A DNA stretch of 64,000 nt from Amoebidium appalachense (GCA_963693365.1 CAVNZM010000001.1:10540001-10604000); one strand, 5' to 3'; shown: positions 1 to 25,500, numbered from the stretch's first letter. Translations and numbers: made by a program. The notes: generated by a model not told the origin, from the sequence alone.

Positions 1-37
1 GGGGGGGGAGGGAAGGAGGGAGGGGGCGGGACGGCGG

Positions 38-77
<40 letters not shown>

Positions 78-2140
78 GAAAATAAAAACAACACTCCTTC
101 CCAACCTGTTTCCCCTTCCCCAAGTGGCACTGCCCACCGTGCAACCAGTTCTCATCAAGTGCATCAGAACATCAATCCGATGAACTTCTTCGCACATCTC
201 CACCAGGCCACCTAAGTACACATAAAGGCCACTAGTATACTGTGCCCGGGCTAAATGGGAAGCACACCGTGTGTGATGCACTCAAACTCTTACCGTCGAG
301 CGTAATAAACACTGTTAAACAATTGCCTTTCGAACACTGGCTGCAACTTGAACCAAAATTTGTTATCTAGACACACAAACATGTTTGGGATCGTTTCTGA
401 GTGCATGTAGTTGAGTACATCCTGTACTGAATTAGTACTCATTACTGTGCAGGCTGCCTGCAATCTTGTCATGACTCGTATTTCACAGTATCCCTCCCCC
501 CCCCCCCCCCCCCCGCCTCCCCCCCCCCCTCCCCTCCCCCCAATATCCTGCCCCCCCCCCCCCCCCCCCCTCCCCGCCTCCCCCTCCCTCCCCCCTCCCC
601 CCCTTCCGACTCCAGCATTGGTGTTTTCGTCTAAGACTTTGTCTCACAATAACGCTACACAAACTACATATCCATATAAATGTGGTTGATGCGTGGTTTG
701 GTCCGGTGACCTGCCAACTAGTACTGATCAATGTGCACCTGCTGATTTGCATCCAGTATGGATGCAATCGTCATGATTGTGTTCTGGCATGCAACATGAT
801 GGTCACCCTCAACTGTATTGCAAACGAAAAAACTCCATTAGTGTTCAACTGACCACCACCGTGGTGTGGTGAAGCCTTAACTATACTAGGTTCCTTGCGT
901 ATAATCCCAACACCTCAGATCAGCCTTTATATTGTATCATACTACCCGAGCCGGTGCATTAATAGTTACGCAAACCCGACAATTTTGTTAGTAAATAAAC
1001 TTATATGGTGCCGCGTAGGCTATGTATTTAGTACGGTATAGGGGAAGATCTATTGGTCCTCCTTAATTATCTTGCAGAGTGAGACGTGTACAAATACCAG
1101 AGTGCATTTAACGGAGGTTCTTTACATGATCCGCGAGGGCCTCCAGAAAGTGGCAACCTGCGTTCAAAGGTACAACCTTATAATTTATGGTGCAGCTGCA
1201 GTGGATGGAAATTATAGGCTCTCTGGGGCCTCGGGGGACTGTGGCTGCCCCCCCCCCCCCCCCCCCCCCCCCTCTCCGTTTTCTTCCCACCTGCCAATCT
1301 CAACGATTATGTTCAAACCACTCTGACTTTTGTTCAACCATTACTGGCGTCATGCTAATATTGCTGCCAATAGGATTCACATGAACATCTTGGGTTTTCA
1401 AGTTGCATGCTCATCATTTTCTAAAAAATTCCCTACCTTGGGGGACCCTCTCCTCCCCCTCCCCCCCTCCCCCCCCCCCCCCCCCCCCCCCCCCCCCACA
1501 CACACACACCTGCCAGAACATGGTTACAGTAGCCACATGTGTGTCCTACAGCCTGTTACAAGCAAGTATATGTGCTTATGCGTGTCTAGCCTATCGGGTG
1601 CACAGCAGGCAGAACCCAAAACACATGTGTGCACTCGAGCACAGTTACTGTAGCGCAGTATGGAATTCCATGGCAAAGCAGAGTGTGTTGCATGCAAAAC
1701 ATGATTTAATTTGTTTGACTCTTTTCTTTCATTGGCCATCGTTTGACTGTATGATGTGGCCCAAACAGCAAAATGGTGCCTCAAGTTCACAAGCAGCTCA
1801 AGCAAGCATTAAATATGATGATATGGCCAGTGTCTTGTATGCAAGACATACCAAAGGGGGTTTCCTTTAGACCAGATTATAATAGGCCCTTTAAAGTCAG
1901 GCCAAAATGCTGTTTGATGCGCATTTCGTAACCCATAGGATATTTATGAGATTGTTTTCGAGCCCGACTTCAGCCGGATTTCTCAGAGAAACCCCCTTTG
2001 ACACTACTTGAACTCAACAAACACCTTCATACTTTATTGGTTTAAACCTACACTGTTGTAGTCACTACGACCCCATTCATGTGTTACACAGTCCGTTTAG
2101 TCGTGATTTTAAAGCGCAGTTAAAAAAACGAGTCACGCGG
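1..2140. repeat. Diverged duplicated block D1, copy 1
   Basis: About 2 kb that aligns by eye, in the same order and orientation, with 12300-13690. Shared landmarks include the text around 76-180, the donor-like CTTACCGTC near 288, the stretch around 700-830 and the stretch around 1750-2095 ending before a TTTATTG motif. The block is interrupted by C-tracts (about 495-609, 1250-1272, 1450-1497). The leftmost 76 bases are nearly pure G. Apart from the candidate microexon listed separately I see no recognisable gene. Short open frames here are shadows of the C-tracts. Confidence 0.6.
294..340 (-). CDS. Candidate microexon, conserved in the paralogous block
   Basis: On the minus strand a TTGCAG acceptor is followed by 47 nt and a strong donor, CG|GTAAGAG. 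The counterpart in block D1 copy 2 (12528-12580) keeps both splice sites and is 53 nt long, so the difference is exactly two codons. In the frame beginning at the second base the two copies read similarly: this one ends in LTVFITLD and the other in KTVIIILD. That in-frame length change and conserved hydrophobic end suggest coding sequence under past selection. The product is not recognised and neighbouring exons were not located with confidence. It could instead be a non-coding repeat with fortuitous splice motifs. Confidence 0.35.
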
Positions 2141-2149
2141 CAATCATTC

Positions 2150-3545
<1,396 letters not shown>

Positions 3546-4312
3546 CGGGCAACTTGCCCGGCAAGCGCGCCTGGGGCCCTGCAAGGCCCGCAAGAATGGC
3601 CCGACGACGGAGGGAAAACGACCATCGGTAGAGTCAAGCTGTCTTTCATTAACAGTCACAAAAGCGGGTGTGTTGTGTCTGCAAACAAAATCTCGTCCGA
3701 TCGTGCGCTGTCATTGGGCATGGCCAGAGTAACCCCAAAGTGCTCAAACATGAAACTCAGCAGGTCGCAGAGGAGGGCAACAAATATCACGAAGATTACG
3801 CGCCAAAATTACAAAATAGCCACATATAGTGTTTTTAGGATGCATTTGATTTGTTAATTGTTCGCGCCAAATAGTTGTTCCCAAATACGGTAATATTTTA
3901 GAGCATTCGATTTGTCTAAAACTCGTAGCGCGGCAAAGGAAAGTTCTCCGAAAGCTCACAAAATTCAACCCTCGAGCTTGTTTTCAGCCTTCAAGTTTCA
4001 ACGTCGCAACATGCACACGGGACCACTACAGACTAAACGGTTGCCAATCACACATTAATGCATCTTGTGACCAATTTTGGTCTAGGTTGGCCAAGGAAAC
4101 ATGCCAGTGTAACCAACACTGAGAAATGTAGTGAGTGATTAGCAAGGCAGAAAGGAGCCGGCATCCTATCCACAAAGGCACCCACCTGCAACAACATGTT
4201 CGTGGTTGGATCGCCTTCTGCAATTAGGTGTTCCCTTTACTGAACAGGTTGGCCCTTTTAAATATCTATATACTTTAGACACACGCCCTCACACACACGT
4301 ACGCGCGCGCGC

Positions 4313-4351
<39 letters not shown>

Positions 4352-4356
4352 CGCAC

Positions 4357-4400
<44 letters not shown>

Positions 4401-4473
4401 CTAATATGCACATCTACACATACACGTACATGCAAGGGCATTCGGCAGCGCGCACACACACACACACACAGGT

Positions 4474-4550
<77 letters not shown>

Positions 4551-5273
4551 TAGATGGTCTGAGCAGCTGTGTGTCTTCTTTTACTGTGGGGGAGGGGGTG
4601 GGGAGGGAGGGGCACATGATGAACGAAGCGCGGTTCTCTTTTCAGGCCTAAAATGCATGAAGCACTATGTACAAATGCACAAAGCCCCCGCCCCCCCCCC
4701 AACCCCACTCTTTCCCCTACACCCATACACTCCCTTTTTAACATTGTTGTTGCTGCATTTGGCCCCATGGGTGGGCATTCGATTTTGTATTTGTTTATTT
4801 TTACTTTGTTTTTTTAGGGTGGCCCGGTAGGGGTTGCTTTGGGGGCAAAGAGAGTCCATTAGGTTGAGAGGCAAGAATTTTAACATATTTTTATGTGTGT
4901 GTGTGTGTGTTGTGGGCCCCCGCGGGGGGGGGGGGGGGGGGGGGGGGGGGAGGGGGAGGGGGGGAGATGTTAGGGGCTACAGGTTAAGTTTTTGAATCAT
5001 CGGGTTGGTTCAAGGCATGCCGGTTTATGATCTGGCACGTAAGATTGGTTGCTTCTGTGTGTGTAAGGCCCTCCTTTTGGATTGAACAATGTGGTGTTCG
5101 CGATACCACAGCTGTCATTGAAAAGATCGTTCTTGTCCTAGTCTAAAGCATTGTGGTGGTGGTTGGTTAGGTGGTTTTTTTCTTCAAGTTTCTTTTCTTT
5201 TTTCTTTTCCTTTTCTTTTCTTTTCCTTTTTTTTTTTTTTTTTTTTTTGGAAAGGGGGGGGGGGAGGGGGAGG

Positions 5274-5310
<37 letters not shown>

Positions 5311-5511
5311 ACGCACATACGTCAACACACACGCGGAAATACACACACCCTCATTGGCTCACGTTCTGCCGATGCAAGCTAACACCACACACACACACAC
5401 CTACGCATGGCACCACGTTTCACCTGTGAAAAACTGAAAAAGAAGAACAGAGAGCTAGACTACGGTCGTGGTATGTCTTCTGACGTCCCCCCTCCCCCCT
5501 CCCCCCTCTCC

Positions 5512-5543
<32 letters not shown>

Positions 5544-5670
5544 ACACACACACGCGCGAAAAAAAACCAAATTATTGGTTTCTGTTTATAGACCATGCTG
5601 CCGGTGTCAGCAAGATGTTCGTGGACAGACCGAATGTCATGAGGGCAGCCCTCCGTCCTCACATGTAACA

Positions 5671-5710
<40 letters not shown>

Positions 5711-6299
5711 ACCCCCCCCCGCGCCGCCGCCCAACCCCCACCTCACCCCACCCCACCCCACCCAGTGAGAACGGGTTCTGCTGCTGTTCCATACTTGGAT
5801 GTCTGCATTTTGCAGGTGTCCTACACCGTGTTTCTTATTGTGTAGTTGTTCTTCGCACCGTGTTCCACATTCTAAACCGCACTTCCCAACTCAACCAACA
5901 ACCCCCCCCCCCCCCCCCCTCTCCTCCCCTCCGCTGTTCCCCTTAAAGCCACCCCGCCCCCCTCTGCCCCCCAACCCCCCAACCCCCCAACACATCCATC
6001 CCCACCCCCACCCGCCCGGAGGATGGGCACTGCTTATGATGCATACTCTGTGTTTGTGGTTTGCACTCTGCATTGTGTTGCCCGTCTCGAATGTTTGCTT
6101 CGTACTCCTTGACACATTCTAAACCTCCAAACCCCCCCCCCCCCCTCCCCCTCCCCCCCCCCCCCTCTTCCTCACCCTCTGCCCTTGGCCACTACCTTAT
6201 GGTAACTATCTTCACGTTTTTTTGCTCGACTGTATATAGGTTTTTGTGTTTTGGTTTGATTCCCACTGGCTAATGCATCCCCCGTCCCTTCCCGCCCCT
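3546..6299. other. Gene-poor spacer with microsatellites
   Basis: Unique A/T-balanced sequence at 3600-4290 and 4560-5160 shows no exon I can support. (CA)n tracts lie at 4313-4398 and 4456-4549, a G-run at 4923-4968, a T-run then G-run at 5195-5306, and C-runs at about 5510-5543, 5672-5760, 5900-5920 and 6131-6165. A 20-base match, GGAGGATGGGCACTGCTTAT, recurs near 27261. A diverged inverted resemblance links 6020-6120 with 20830-20940. Confidence 0.6.
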
Positions 6300-7085
6300 C
6301 CCCCATTACATAGAAAACCATGGGGTGAAGATGAGGAGATGGGGGCTGGGGGGGGGGAGGCAGGGATGCAGGATCATGGACGATATTTAAGAGGTTGCCG
6401 AGATGAAGGGGGGAGGGGGGAAACGAGGGAGAGGGGTTGGGGGCGGGGTGGACAAAATTTCTTTCTCTTCCGCCGGGGGGATGGAGGGAAAGGAGAGGGG
6501 AAGCCGGGGGGGGGGGGGGGGGGGGGTTCAAGACTAAACAGTAGAAGGCTGCAAACAATATCCTAGTGTACAAAACTATCCACGCACTTAATCATGACGT
6601 GTACAAGTGTATCAGACTATGAATGGTTGTGCATAAACGTGACGAGGTGCAGGTGACAGCAGGCACCATGCAGACTTGTGTAGTGTCCCCAGCAATAGGC
6701 TCTCAGGCGTGAGGGGTTGAGTCAGTGTTTCAGCGGCTGCTTTAGGGGGGCGATCTTTGTCTGCTGTGCACCTGCAAGCAGGAATGCAGCAAGCAAGCTG
6801 CATTTTGATTTGGGCCATTGCAGGACCCCCGAATTATTTGGGGTTTTAGCCACGATGTGTTGCTACGGGTTGGAGATGCTTGATTGTGGGACAGAGTCTA
6901 CAATGGAACATGTTAGTAAGTCACTGGGATGGGACCCCCCCCCCCCCCCCCCGGCCACCCCCTCCCCCCTCCTCCCCCTCCCCCCTCTTCACAGTGACTC
7001 CTGCCAGTGGGTTCCTACAGCCCTCATCAGCCCCATAGTCTTCTCCTCTCCGACTGCTTTTCTACTCTTGTGTATTGTGAGGTGA
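6300..7085. repeat. Direct duplication D3, copy 1
   Basis: About 790 bp aligning in order with 8463-9215. Shared markers include GATGAGGAGA, GCAGGATCATGGA, the tract around ACAGTAGAAGGCTGCAA, AGGCTCTCAGG, the GGGCCATTGCAGG stretch and the end around CAGTGACTCCTGCCA. Only G- or C-run lengths and point changes separate the copies. The two copies are about 2.2 kb apart, with a (CTTT)n tract and (CA)n arrays between them. Confidence 0.7.
6690..6765 (-). CDS. Candidate conserved coding segment in D3 copy 1
   Basis: On the minus strand this segment reads KDRPPKAAAETLTQPLTPES and continues with LLL. The paralogous segment near 8845-8905 reads KGRPPKAVAEDLPVTPESLL and then stops. The two differ by a 6-nt in-frame gap and by point changes that largely preserve the reading frame, which hints at coding origin. 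No domain is recognised, the splice borders are unclear, and the second copy has a stop shortly after, so at least one is probably dead. Confidence 0.3.
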
Positions 7086-8462
<1,377 letters not shown>

Positions 8463-8495
8463 GGCCATGGAGGGATGAAGATGAGGAGAGCAGTA

Positions 8496-8547
<52 letters not shown>

Positions 8548-8655
8548 AGGTGCAGGATCATGGAGGGTAATTAAGGGGCTGCAGAGATAAGGGGGGGAAG
8601 GGGAGAAACGAAGGAGAAGGATTGGGGTTGGAGGATACTTCTCTCTTTTTTCTCG

Positions 8656-8695
<40 letters not shown>

Positions 8696-9215
8696 CTCAA
8701 GATGATACAGTCGAAGGCTGCAAGCAGTAGTGTCTTCACAACAATCCATGCGCAGATAATCACCGGCAAGTGCATGAGACCATGCATGGGCTGTGCATAC
8801 ACGTGAGTAGGTACAAGTCTGCATAGCATTCACAGCAATAGGCTCTCAGGGGTGACGGGTAGGTCTTCAGCGACTGCTTTAGGGGGGCGACCTTTTGCTC
8901 GTGCGCGCACAACCAACTGCCAGTGGACGCTCACACTGGTTTGCAGCAAGCAAGCTGCATTTGATTGGGCCATTGCAGGTCACCCGACTGATTTAAGGTT
9001 TGAGCCACAATGGATTGCTACGGGTTTGGGCAATGCATGATTTTGGGACCGAGTCTAGAAAGTCATTTGAGTGAGACAAGCCACATCCCTCCCCCCTCCC
9101 CCCCCCCCCCCCCCCCCCTTTTCTCAGTGACTCCTGCCACTTGGTTCCTCCAGTCCCTATCACCCGCCTGCTCTCCTCCTTTGTGACTGCTTTTCTATTG
9201 ATGTGATATTGAACC
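8463..9215. repeat. Direct duplication D3, copy 2
   Basis: Partner of 6300-7085 in the same orientation, with longer G-runs at about 8497-8546 and 8656-8694 and a C-run at about 9087-9118. The minus-strand segment near 8845-8905 is the counterpart of the candidate coding segment in copy 1. Confidence 0.7.
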
Positions 9216-12299
<3,084 letters not shown>

Positions 12300-13416
12300 A
12301 AAAAGGGGATAATAAGAATAAAGATAACACGCCTTCTTTCCTACCTGTTCCCCCTTCCCCAAGTGCCCAAATGCAACCAGAGTCACCGAGTGCATCAGTA
12401 CATCAATGATCAGTAACTTAGCACGTTTCCACCTCTATGTATACTATGATCTTAGGCCACGTGCACATAAGCCATGCTACATGGGAAGCACACATGTGCA
12501 CATGTGATGCGGCCGTCAAACTCTTACCGTCAAGTATAATAATCACTGTTTTTATGGCCTTTCCAACACTGTGACAGTGGCTGCAAAACCAAAAGTTGTT
12601 ATCTGGAACACATACAAAGTTGATTCGTTTCGGAGTGCATGTATTTAAGCTAGTACTGAATATTCTTAATTCACACATTACTGTGCACCTGCCTGCAACA
12701 TAGTCATGGCTCGTATCCCCCCCCCCCCCCCCCCCCCCCCCCCTTCTTTCCCCTTCCCCCCCCCCCCCCCCCCCCCCTCCCCCCCCCCCTTCCCCTCGAC
12801 TTCACCATCGCCTTTTTCGTTCTTTTTTCCCACAATCATGAGACACAACTATATGTCCATACATGTGTGGCTGACGCCCGGTTAGGTCTGGTGACCAGCC
12901 CATTGATCAGTGTGCACCTTCAGGATTTTCATTATTCAGTATGGATGCAGAGTGCTGTGTAGCTCCGTCGGCCACTCGTGGCAAGCAACATGACGGTCAC
13001 CCTCAACCATAATTGTAAATGAAAAAACCTCCTTGAGCATCTAACAGATTACCTTTGTCGTGAGGCTGCCACGTGCGACTGTCGCCTCAGCGCTAGCCGC
13101 CGTATGACTAAGTCTACTCTGGCGAGTTGGCGAATGATCAGTCGAGGGAAAAAGTTGTTATCGGCCGAGAAAAATTGCAGCTACCGTAGCAGGTGGGCAC
13201 TCGAGCTCGGCTAACGTAGAATGGTTCTATGGCAAAGCGAAGTGTGCCGCATGGAGAAACAAAAATCTAATTTTTAACTCTTGTCATCCATTGGCCATCG
13301 TCTGATTGTACATATGATGTGGTCCAAACAGCACATGTACATGCCGGGCAAAATGGCTTAAGCCAGCAAAAATATTATGATATTACCACTCCCGGTTATG
13401 CACGACATACCAAGAC

Positions 13417-13460
<44 letters not shown>

Positions 13461-13690
13461 TTTTTTTGGTCGAAATCAGTCTGTTTAATGCGCAGCTGGC
13501 CAATCACAAAGCATCCATTTAGATCGTTTTTGGGCCCAACTCGACCCGGATACTCAAAAAACCCCTTAAAGTTTGACACTACTTGAACACAACACACACT
13601 TCCCCGTGCTTTATTGATTTACACTTTTACTGCTGTAATCAATACCACCCCATTCATGCCGTTACACTCTCCGGTTAGCCATGTTAAACC
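12300..13690. repeat. Diverged duplicated block D1, copy 2
   Basis: Partner of 1-2140. It carries C-runs at about 12717-12790 and a T-run at 13418-13453. The candidate microexon counterpart at 12528-12580 on the minus strand keeps its TGCAG acceptor and GTAAGAG donor. Its first frame contains a stop, but the frame matching copy 1 is open and ends in TVIIILD. Confidence 0.6.
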
Positions 13691-14121
13691 TTATTTATAT
13701 ATAATAATAATAAAATAAATAAATAAAGTAAAACAAAAAAAAGAAAGAAAGAAAGAAAGAAAGAAAGAAAACGAAAAAATAATCCTAAACGGCCATCATT
13801 CAGTTCAGGATTGTCTTGTGCCTGCAGCCCCTTCGATACATGCATCGCTAGTGATACAACTCTTACACAACATTCGGAAATCCCAAACCCAACCCAAACC
13901 AGCCGCTTTTCATATCAATAACACATCACGCGTCTTATCCCAGAACCCCAGCAACCTCAACCCATGCTCATCACCATCCATCACACAAGATTAATACTTG
14001 ACATGCATACTATTGAACAGCGGAATACACACGACGTTTCTTTTCTCCCCATTGCATGCGCTGACACATTCACTCACCATCCCCGCTTGATGTATAGACG
14101 TTGGCAAAGCACAACGGAGCG
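13691..14121. other. A/T-rich spacer
   Basis: ATAATAATAAAATAAATAAA-type sequence at about 13697-13735 and a (GAAA)n tract near 13742-13770, then unique DNA. No exon is seen. A TTTATT at about 13609 gives AATAAA on the minus strand and could serve minus-strand transcription ending here, but this is weak. Confidence 0.5.
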
Positions 14122-14337
14122 TTAATTTAACGTAAACACAGCCTTCATTTTGACGCTCGACAATGATAACCGAAATCCACGACTGGCTTCACCTATATGT
14201 AGCGCAATCTCTTCTTTTAGGCATACGAGGATTGCCATATTAAGAAATTCTGGTGAAATGCCGCCGTACACATCCTTCAGTCTCATGCCCGGTACCCCGA
14301 CAGCTGGCTCAGCTCGACTGACCCCAACTCGGCCAGA
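14122..14337 (-). CDS. Possible 3'-terminal exon, perhaps of MED18
   Basis: The minus strand has an acceptor ACTGCAG preceded by T-rich DNA and a CTTAAC branch-like motif, then 71 open codons and TAA. The frame is in phase with a GTGAGC donor at the end of MED18 exon 7, so it could add a C-terminal tail. It contains MRLKDVYGG and ends in MKAVFTLN. Nothing resembles the usual MED18 C-terminus. The opposite strand also carries an open frame and a good acceptor (CTTCTTTTAG), so strand and membership are both uncertain. Confidence 0.3.
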   Translation of the reverse strand, partial: SGRVGVSRAEPAVGVPGMRLKDVYGGISPEFLNMAILVCLKEEIALHIGEASRGFRLSLSSVKMKAVFTLN

Positions 14338-14399
14338 CTGCAGTGGCGTTAAGGATCGCACAAAGCAATAATAAAATTTAACAATAAAAAAAAATCAAC

Positions 14400-14563
14400 A
14401 ACAAAAAGAACACCACCACCAACATATAAAACCACGGCATCATACAAACACAAACCAACAACACCGCACCACCAGAATATCCACACACTGACACACCTAT
14501 CTACAATTTAACGTTGACAATATTCCCATCTCCCCCAAAGGCCGTCTCGTTTTCAATAGAGAG

Positions 14564-14605
<42 letters not shown>

Positions 14606-15010
14606 CCCCCCACCACCACCACCACCACCACAAACATACACCAAATCCACACCCATCCCTCTCCCACTCCACCTTCCAACCCAAAAGGCCAAACACAAGT
14701 GTATAAGCCGAGCCCTCGACCACAAACACCAACAAACCAAATAAATAAACAAAACAAGCAATCAAACAAACAGATAAACAAAGACACCCACACACCCACC
14801 CATCCACCGACCCACCCACCGACTCACCAACCCCCCCCCCCCCCCCCCCCCCCCCCCAACCCCCCCATCCTCACCAACACACACACACCCAACCAGCCAC
14901 CTACCCACCGACCCCCACCCCTACCCCCACCCACTGACCCACCCACCCACCCACCCATCCAGCAAACCCCCCCCCCCTCCCCCAGCCCCCACCCCTCCAC
15001 CCAAGCTCAC
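14400..15010. other. C-rich and (CCCA)n DNA downstream of MED18 exon 7
   Basis: CAACAA-rich sequence at 14395-14480, C-runs at about 14565-14625 and 14830-14857, and a (CCCA)n stretch around 14936-14958. No exon is supported. Confidence 0.6.
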
Positions 15011-21982
<6,972 letters not shown>

Positions 21983-22259
21983 AGCTACAGGCGGCCTGCC
22001 CGGCACACGCGCCTGGGGAGCTGCCAGGCCTGCACGCTGCATGTTCGCATAAAGGGCAACGGGGGAGAGATAGGAGAGAGGGGGTGGGGGGAGAGAGCAG
22101 AGAGATGTGCAAAAGGCGAGAGGGACAGAGAGATTGAGACGGAGACACAGGGCGAGTGTGCAGAGAGACAGAGAGATTGGCGTAACTGAGAGTAAGAAAG
22201 ATGGAAAGAGGAAGCCAGTAAATGCTAAATTACAGAGTTACACCAGAAATTACTTTCCC

Positions 22260-22379
22260 AGACCCATGTTCATCCTATGAGAGCTGAAAAGTGACCAGTT
22301 CATGATCAAGCTCTGTACATAGCTACTCTCCTCGCCGCTGCGGCGTCGATCCAGATCAGTCGGATCGATTGCGCAATCC
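22260..22379 (-). CDS. Possible 3'-terminal exon
   Basis: An acceptor CGCTCCATAG is followed by an open frame containing DPTDLDRRRSGEESSYVQSL and ending MNMGLGK then TAA. The first base would complete a Trp codon if the zinc-finger gene upstream spliced from a GTATGA donor at 23130, so it could be an alternative last exon of that gene. No domain is recognised. Nothing proves that the exon is used. Confidence 0.3.
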
Positions 22380-22689
22380 CTATGGAGCGAGAACGGTGTG
22401 CGTGTGTACGTGGGTTTGGGGGGGGGGGGGGGGGGGGGAAGAGTAAGTGACAGTTGAGCACGCCATGCAGCCATGCATACACATGGTACGGATAACACGA
22501 AAATTCGTTCCCAAAAACTAACAAAAAAAACAACGAAAAGGACACAAAAAGAACACGTTTCAAACTCAGCATTAGTAACCAATCTCCTTTCCCCGGAGAG
22601 AGCGGGGATGTCACGAGTCGGACGGGGGGGAGATGGGGGCTTAAGGGGTAGGGGCGTGGGAGGGGGAAGTAAGAGCTGCTGGAGAGAGG

Positions 22690-22856
22690 TAAAGCACTTC
22701 ACCTCACGGCATGCGCAAGGCCCGCAACATCCTTACGGCTTTGACTTGGATCTAGATTTAGGCGAGATAAAACAGGGGAGTGAAGAGAGGCGGCAAAGAA
22801 CTTCTGCATCTCTAGAGATCACGTATGTGAGACATCACAATGGATATGCCAGGAAG
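22690..22856 (+). CDS. Possible internal exon, plus strand
   Basis: The plus strand is open and reads YGFDLDLDLGEIKQGSEERR, then TYVRHHNGYARK up to a donor AGGAAG|GTATTC. The acidic-then-basic composition is unlike the repeat-derived frames around it. The left border is unclear because only GAGGTAAAG-like text precedes it. Unrecognised, and it may be chance. Confidence 0.25.
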
Positions 22857-23108
22857 GTATTCTCTCCATTTGTAGATACCTGGTGGTGCTGGGTTAAAGC
22901 AGATATTTACTGGCGGGACGGAATCTGAGCTCACTGAATTCGTTCAGCATTCTTACACGCCACAAGAGCCTTTGTTACACTTTTTTTTCTTTTTTTAAGG
23001 TTGCCACAGGCATACGAGGTACTACTAAATATGTGTACATCAGACCCTCCGCTCCTACTCATTCAATGGTTTCTTCATACGGTAACTGTTTAAAACATCT
23101 TCATCTCG

Positions 23109-24753
23109 CTACTCGCTATAGCGATCATACCACTGCTGGTCCTCCCAGTATCGCCCATGATCCCTTCCCTCGACACGGCCCAACCTCTCTGTTGCCTCCA
23201 TGGCATCATAATCGTGACTAATATTAGCCCATTCCTCATACCTCGGGCTTGGCGTGACACTGTGAGCAGCTACCATACGTTGATCTTTCCTCTGCCATGT
23301 TCCTACATCTCTTTTATAAAACGGCCGGCTCGTAAACGGCTCCACTGTGAAGGATGAAGTGCGATACCTGTAGTCATTCGTACTCTGTGAACGTGGGTGT
23401 GTTTTATCATCTATCACGATTCTAGGGTGGCCTCCCTCTCTACGGAAAACACCCGACGCCGGGGGTTGCACATTCAGTTCCTCTCTCGAGTAGTGGTAGG
23501 TGGGTGGCGTGTGTACGCCCTTTGAATAGTGAAGTGGCGGCCTGATTTCGTCATCGAGTCTGTTTTCGTTTTCGGGCGGAATCGTTTCATAATACACAGA
23601 CCTGTCCGGGTGGTCACTCCACAGCTTGGTATCGTGTTCGTAAATTTGGTTGTTACCCACACCCCAATCTGGCTCTTCCTGGAGCCAACTACCTGCCATT
23701 TCTGCAGACCGGGAAGCAATGGTCGGGACGGGATGCCGGGATCCGGACTGGCTCGGGTATGACGGATAGTCGGAGTAGAGGGGTCCGGATCCACGACCCC
23801 GGCTGTGTGTGTCTGTGTGCATGTGTGAGCCGAAGGGAAGGCTGTAACTGTGCTCGTAGTTTTCTCGCGGGCTGGCGCTTTGCGTTGGTGACTTGCACAT
23901 GTTTGGCAGGCTGAGGGACCGAACGGGTGGGCCGGGGTGTGGCCTCCTCTCCTGTGCGTGTGTGTTTGTCGCACTGCTAGGTAGAGGGCATGTTGCCTGT
24001 GTTGCGTGCATGTCCGCCTGTGCACTTGATTCATCAAATCCTGGACGCCAAAAGGCCACTTCGGGGGAGAGTCTCTGCTGATTGAAACTCAGCGGAGAGG
24101 TCACTGATTGTGTGTTGGGTGAGCGACTTGAGGAAGAGCTTGTGCTCAAAAGGGGCAGATCATCGTGGCTCGACGGCTCTCGGACCGGCTTTGGCCGGCG
24201 TGGCGCTGTGCGGACGATGCGGGGGTTGGAGGGAAGAAGGTGTCTGTCACGGTGCTTTCGCCGGAGATGGTTGCGGAGGGACGCATCACTCGAGTAGCGA
24301 CCTATATGGGAGGGCAGGACTGAGTGCTTAGATGACAGTAGGTGGGAACATGAAAACAAAATCTCCTTACCAAATATAGAAAATGGAAAGAGAGGGCTAA
24401 ATCTAGAGGAACCTAGAGATTTATTTAAACGTTTGCACGAAAAAATGTAGCGAATCAGCCTTTCACATAGAAATTGGAAAACAGGGGGCTAAATCCAGAG
24501 GAATCTAGGGAATTATTCTTTATGAATGCAGTGTAACTGCTCTGGCGGGGTGTTGGATCCCGGTGTTTCAGCTGGTACAATTAAAGAGGACTAGGGAAAA
24601 CTTGCACACACCTTGGCAGCCTGGCTCCGGGCAGGGGATCGTGCCTTCTTCCTTGGGGCCGTCAAAGTCCAGCACGTGAAAGCGCTTTGGTCTGTGCGTG
24701 TCTGTCTCCTGGCCCCCCGAACTACCCAAACGTTCCATCATGACAAATAACAT
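23109..24753 (-). CDS. C2H2 zinc-finger protein, two exons
   Basis: Exon 1 (24612-24753, from ATG at 24753; ATGs at 24741 and 24738 are also possible) and exon 2 (23109-24301) give about 444 residues. The intron at 24302-24611 has donor CAAG|GTGTGT and acceptor ATATAG. One C2H2 finger spans the junction: the pair CPEPGC is in exon 1 and SLRNHLRRKH in exon 2, with spacing C-x4-C-x12-H-x4-H. This implies nucleic-acid binding by a zinc-stabilised finger. The remaining 380 residues are Ser/Pro/Arg/His-rich without a recognised domain, probably disordered. The frame closes after WYDRYSE, but a GTATGA donor at 23130 would allow splicing to 22379. The specific family is not recognised. Confidence 0.65.
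24302..24611 (-). other. Intron splitting the C2H2 finger
   Basis: 310 bp with GT...AG ends. Unlike most introns here it contains no long microsatellite. Two similar stretches (GGAAAGAGAGGGCTAAAT near 24386 and GGAAAACAGGGGGCTAAAT near 24475, both followed by CCAGAGGAA/TAGAGGAA text) form a short internal direct repeat. Confidence 0.6.
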
Positions 24754-24977
24754 GGACCACGTGAAAAGAAACCACAGCTGGCTGGGAGCATGGACAACCG
24801 CTGCGGCAGGAGCATTGAAAAAGTCAATGCGCTCTAATATTACCACTGGACGTTAATCTTTTAAGAAATTTAGATCTAAACAAGAGTCTGCAGCTGTGTT
24901 GGAAACAGAAGTCAGAATACTCGAAGGTTATTTGTAAACTTAGACAGTTGGAATATACTACCACAACTACATATGTG

Positions 24978-25035
<58 letters not shown>

Positions 25036-25500
25036 ACAGTACCAGGTGGTCAGTGCGTGACTTCCTATGATAATGCCACCAAGGCTTTGGGCTGGGTGCC
25101 GCTTGTTGTCGTCGGTTCTAGTTTGTTTACATCAGCAAGTGATGATTGCCGTTTTCACCTGGTATGACACTGGGTCGTGACTCAAACAAAGTTCATGGAT
25201 GCCAAATGACTGGCAGAAAAGTGATAACCTTGCTATTTTATACCGGCCCAAAGACCTATTTTGATTGGTGCAATGATCTCCTTGCTTAGCCCGGGAAGAT
25301 TGAATCCGCCAAGATTCTTTAAATTTCAGTGACGCCTCTGGTCACCGACATTTTTGGTTGATTGTTTTTACTTCGCCCGTCATGGCCAATTGTCGTAGCA
25401 TTGGCCATCACTATATCGTCTTTATTTTTGGCTCGGGCACAAAAAAAAATTATAAAACAGTGTGTATATTCCAGCAAATAAAGGTGTTACGAGTGCTTAC
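24754..25500. other. Spacer with (TA)n
   Basis: (TA)n occupies about 24982-25026. The rest is unique AT-balanced DNA. No exon with matching phase was found between the zinc-finger gene and the exon ending at 25501. Confidence 0.6.
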
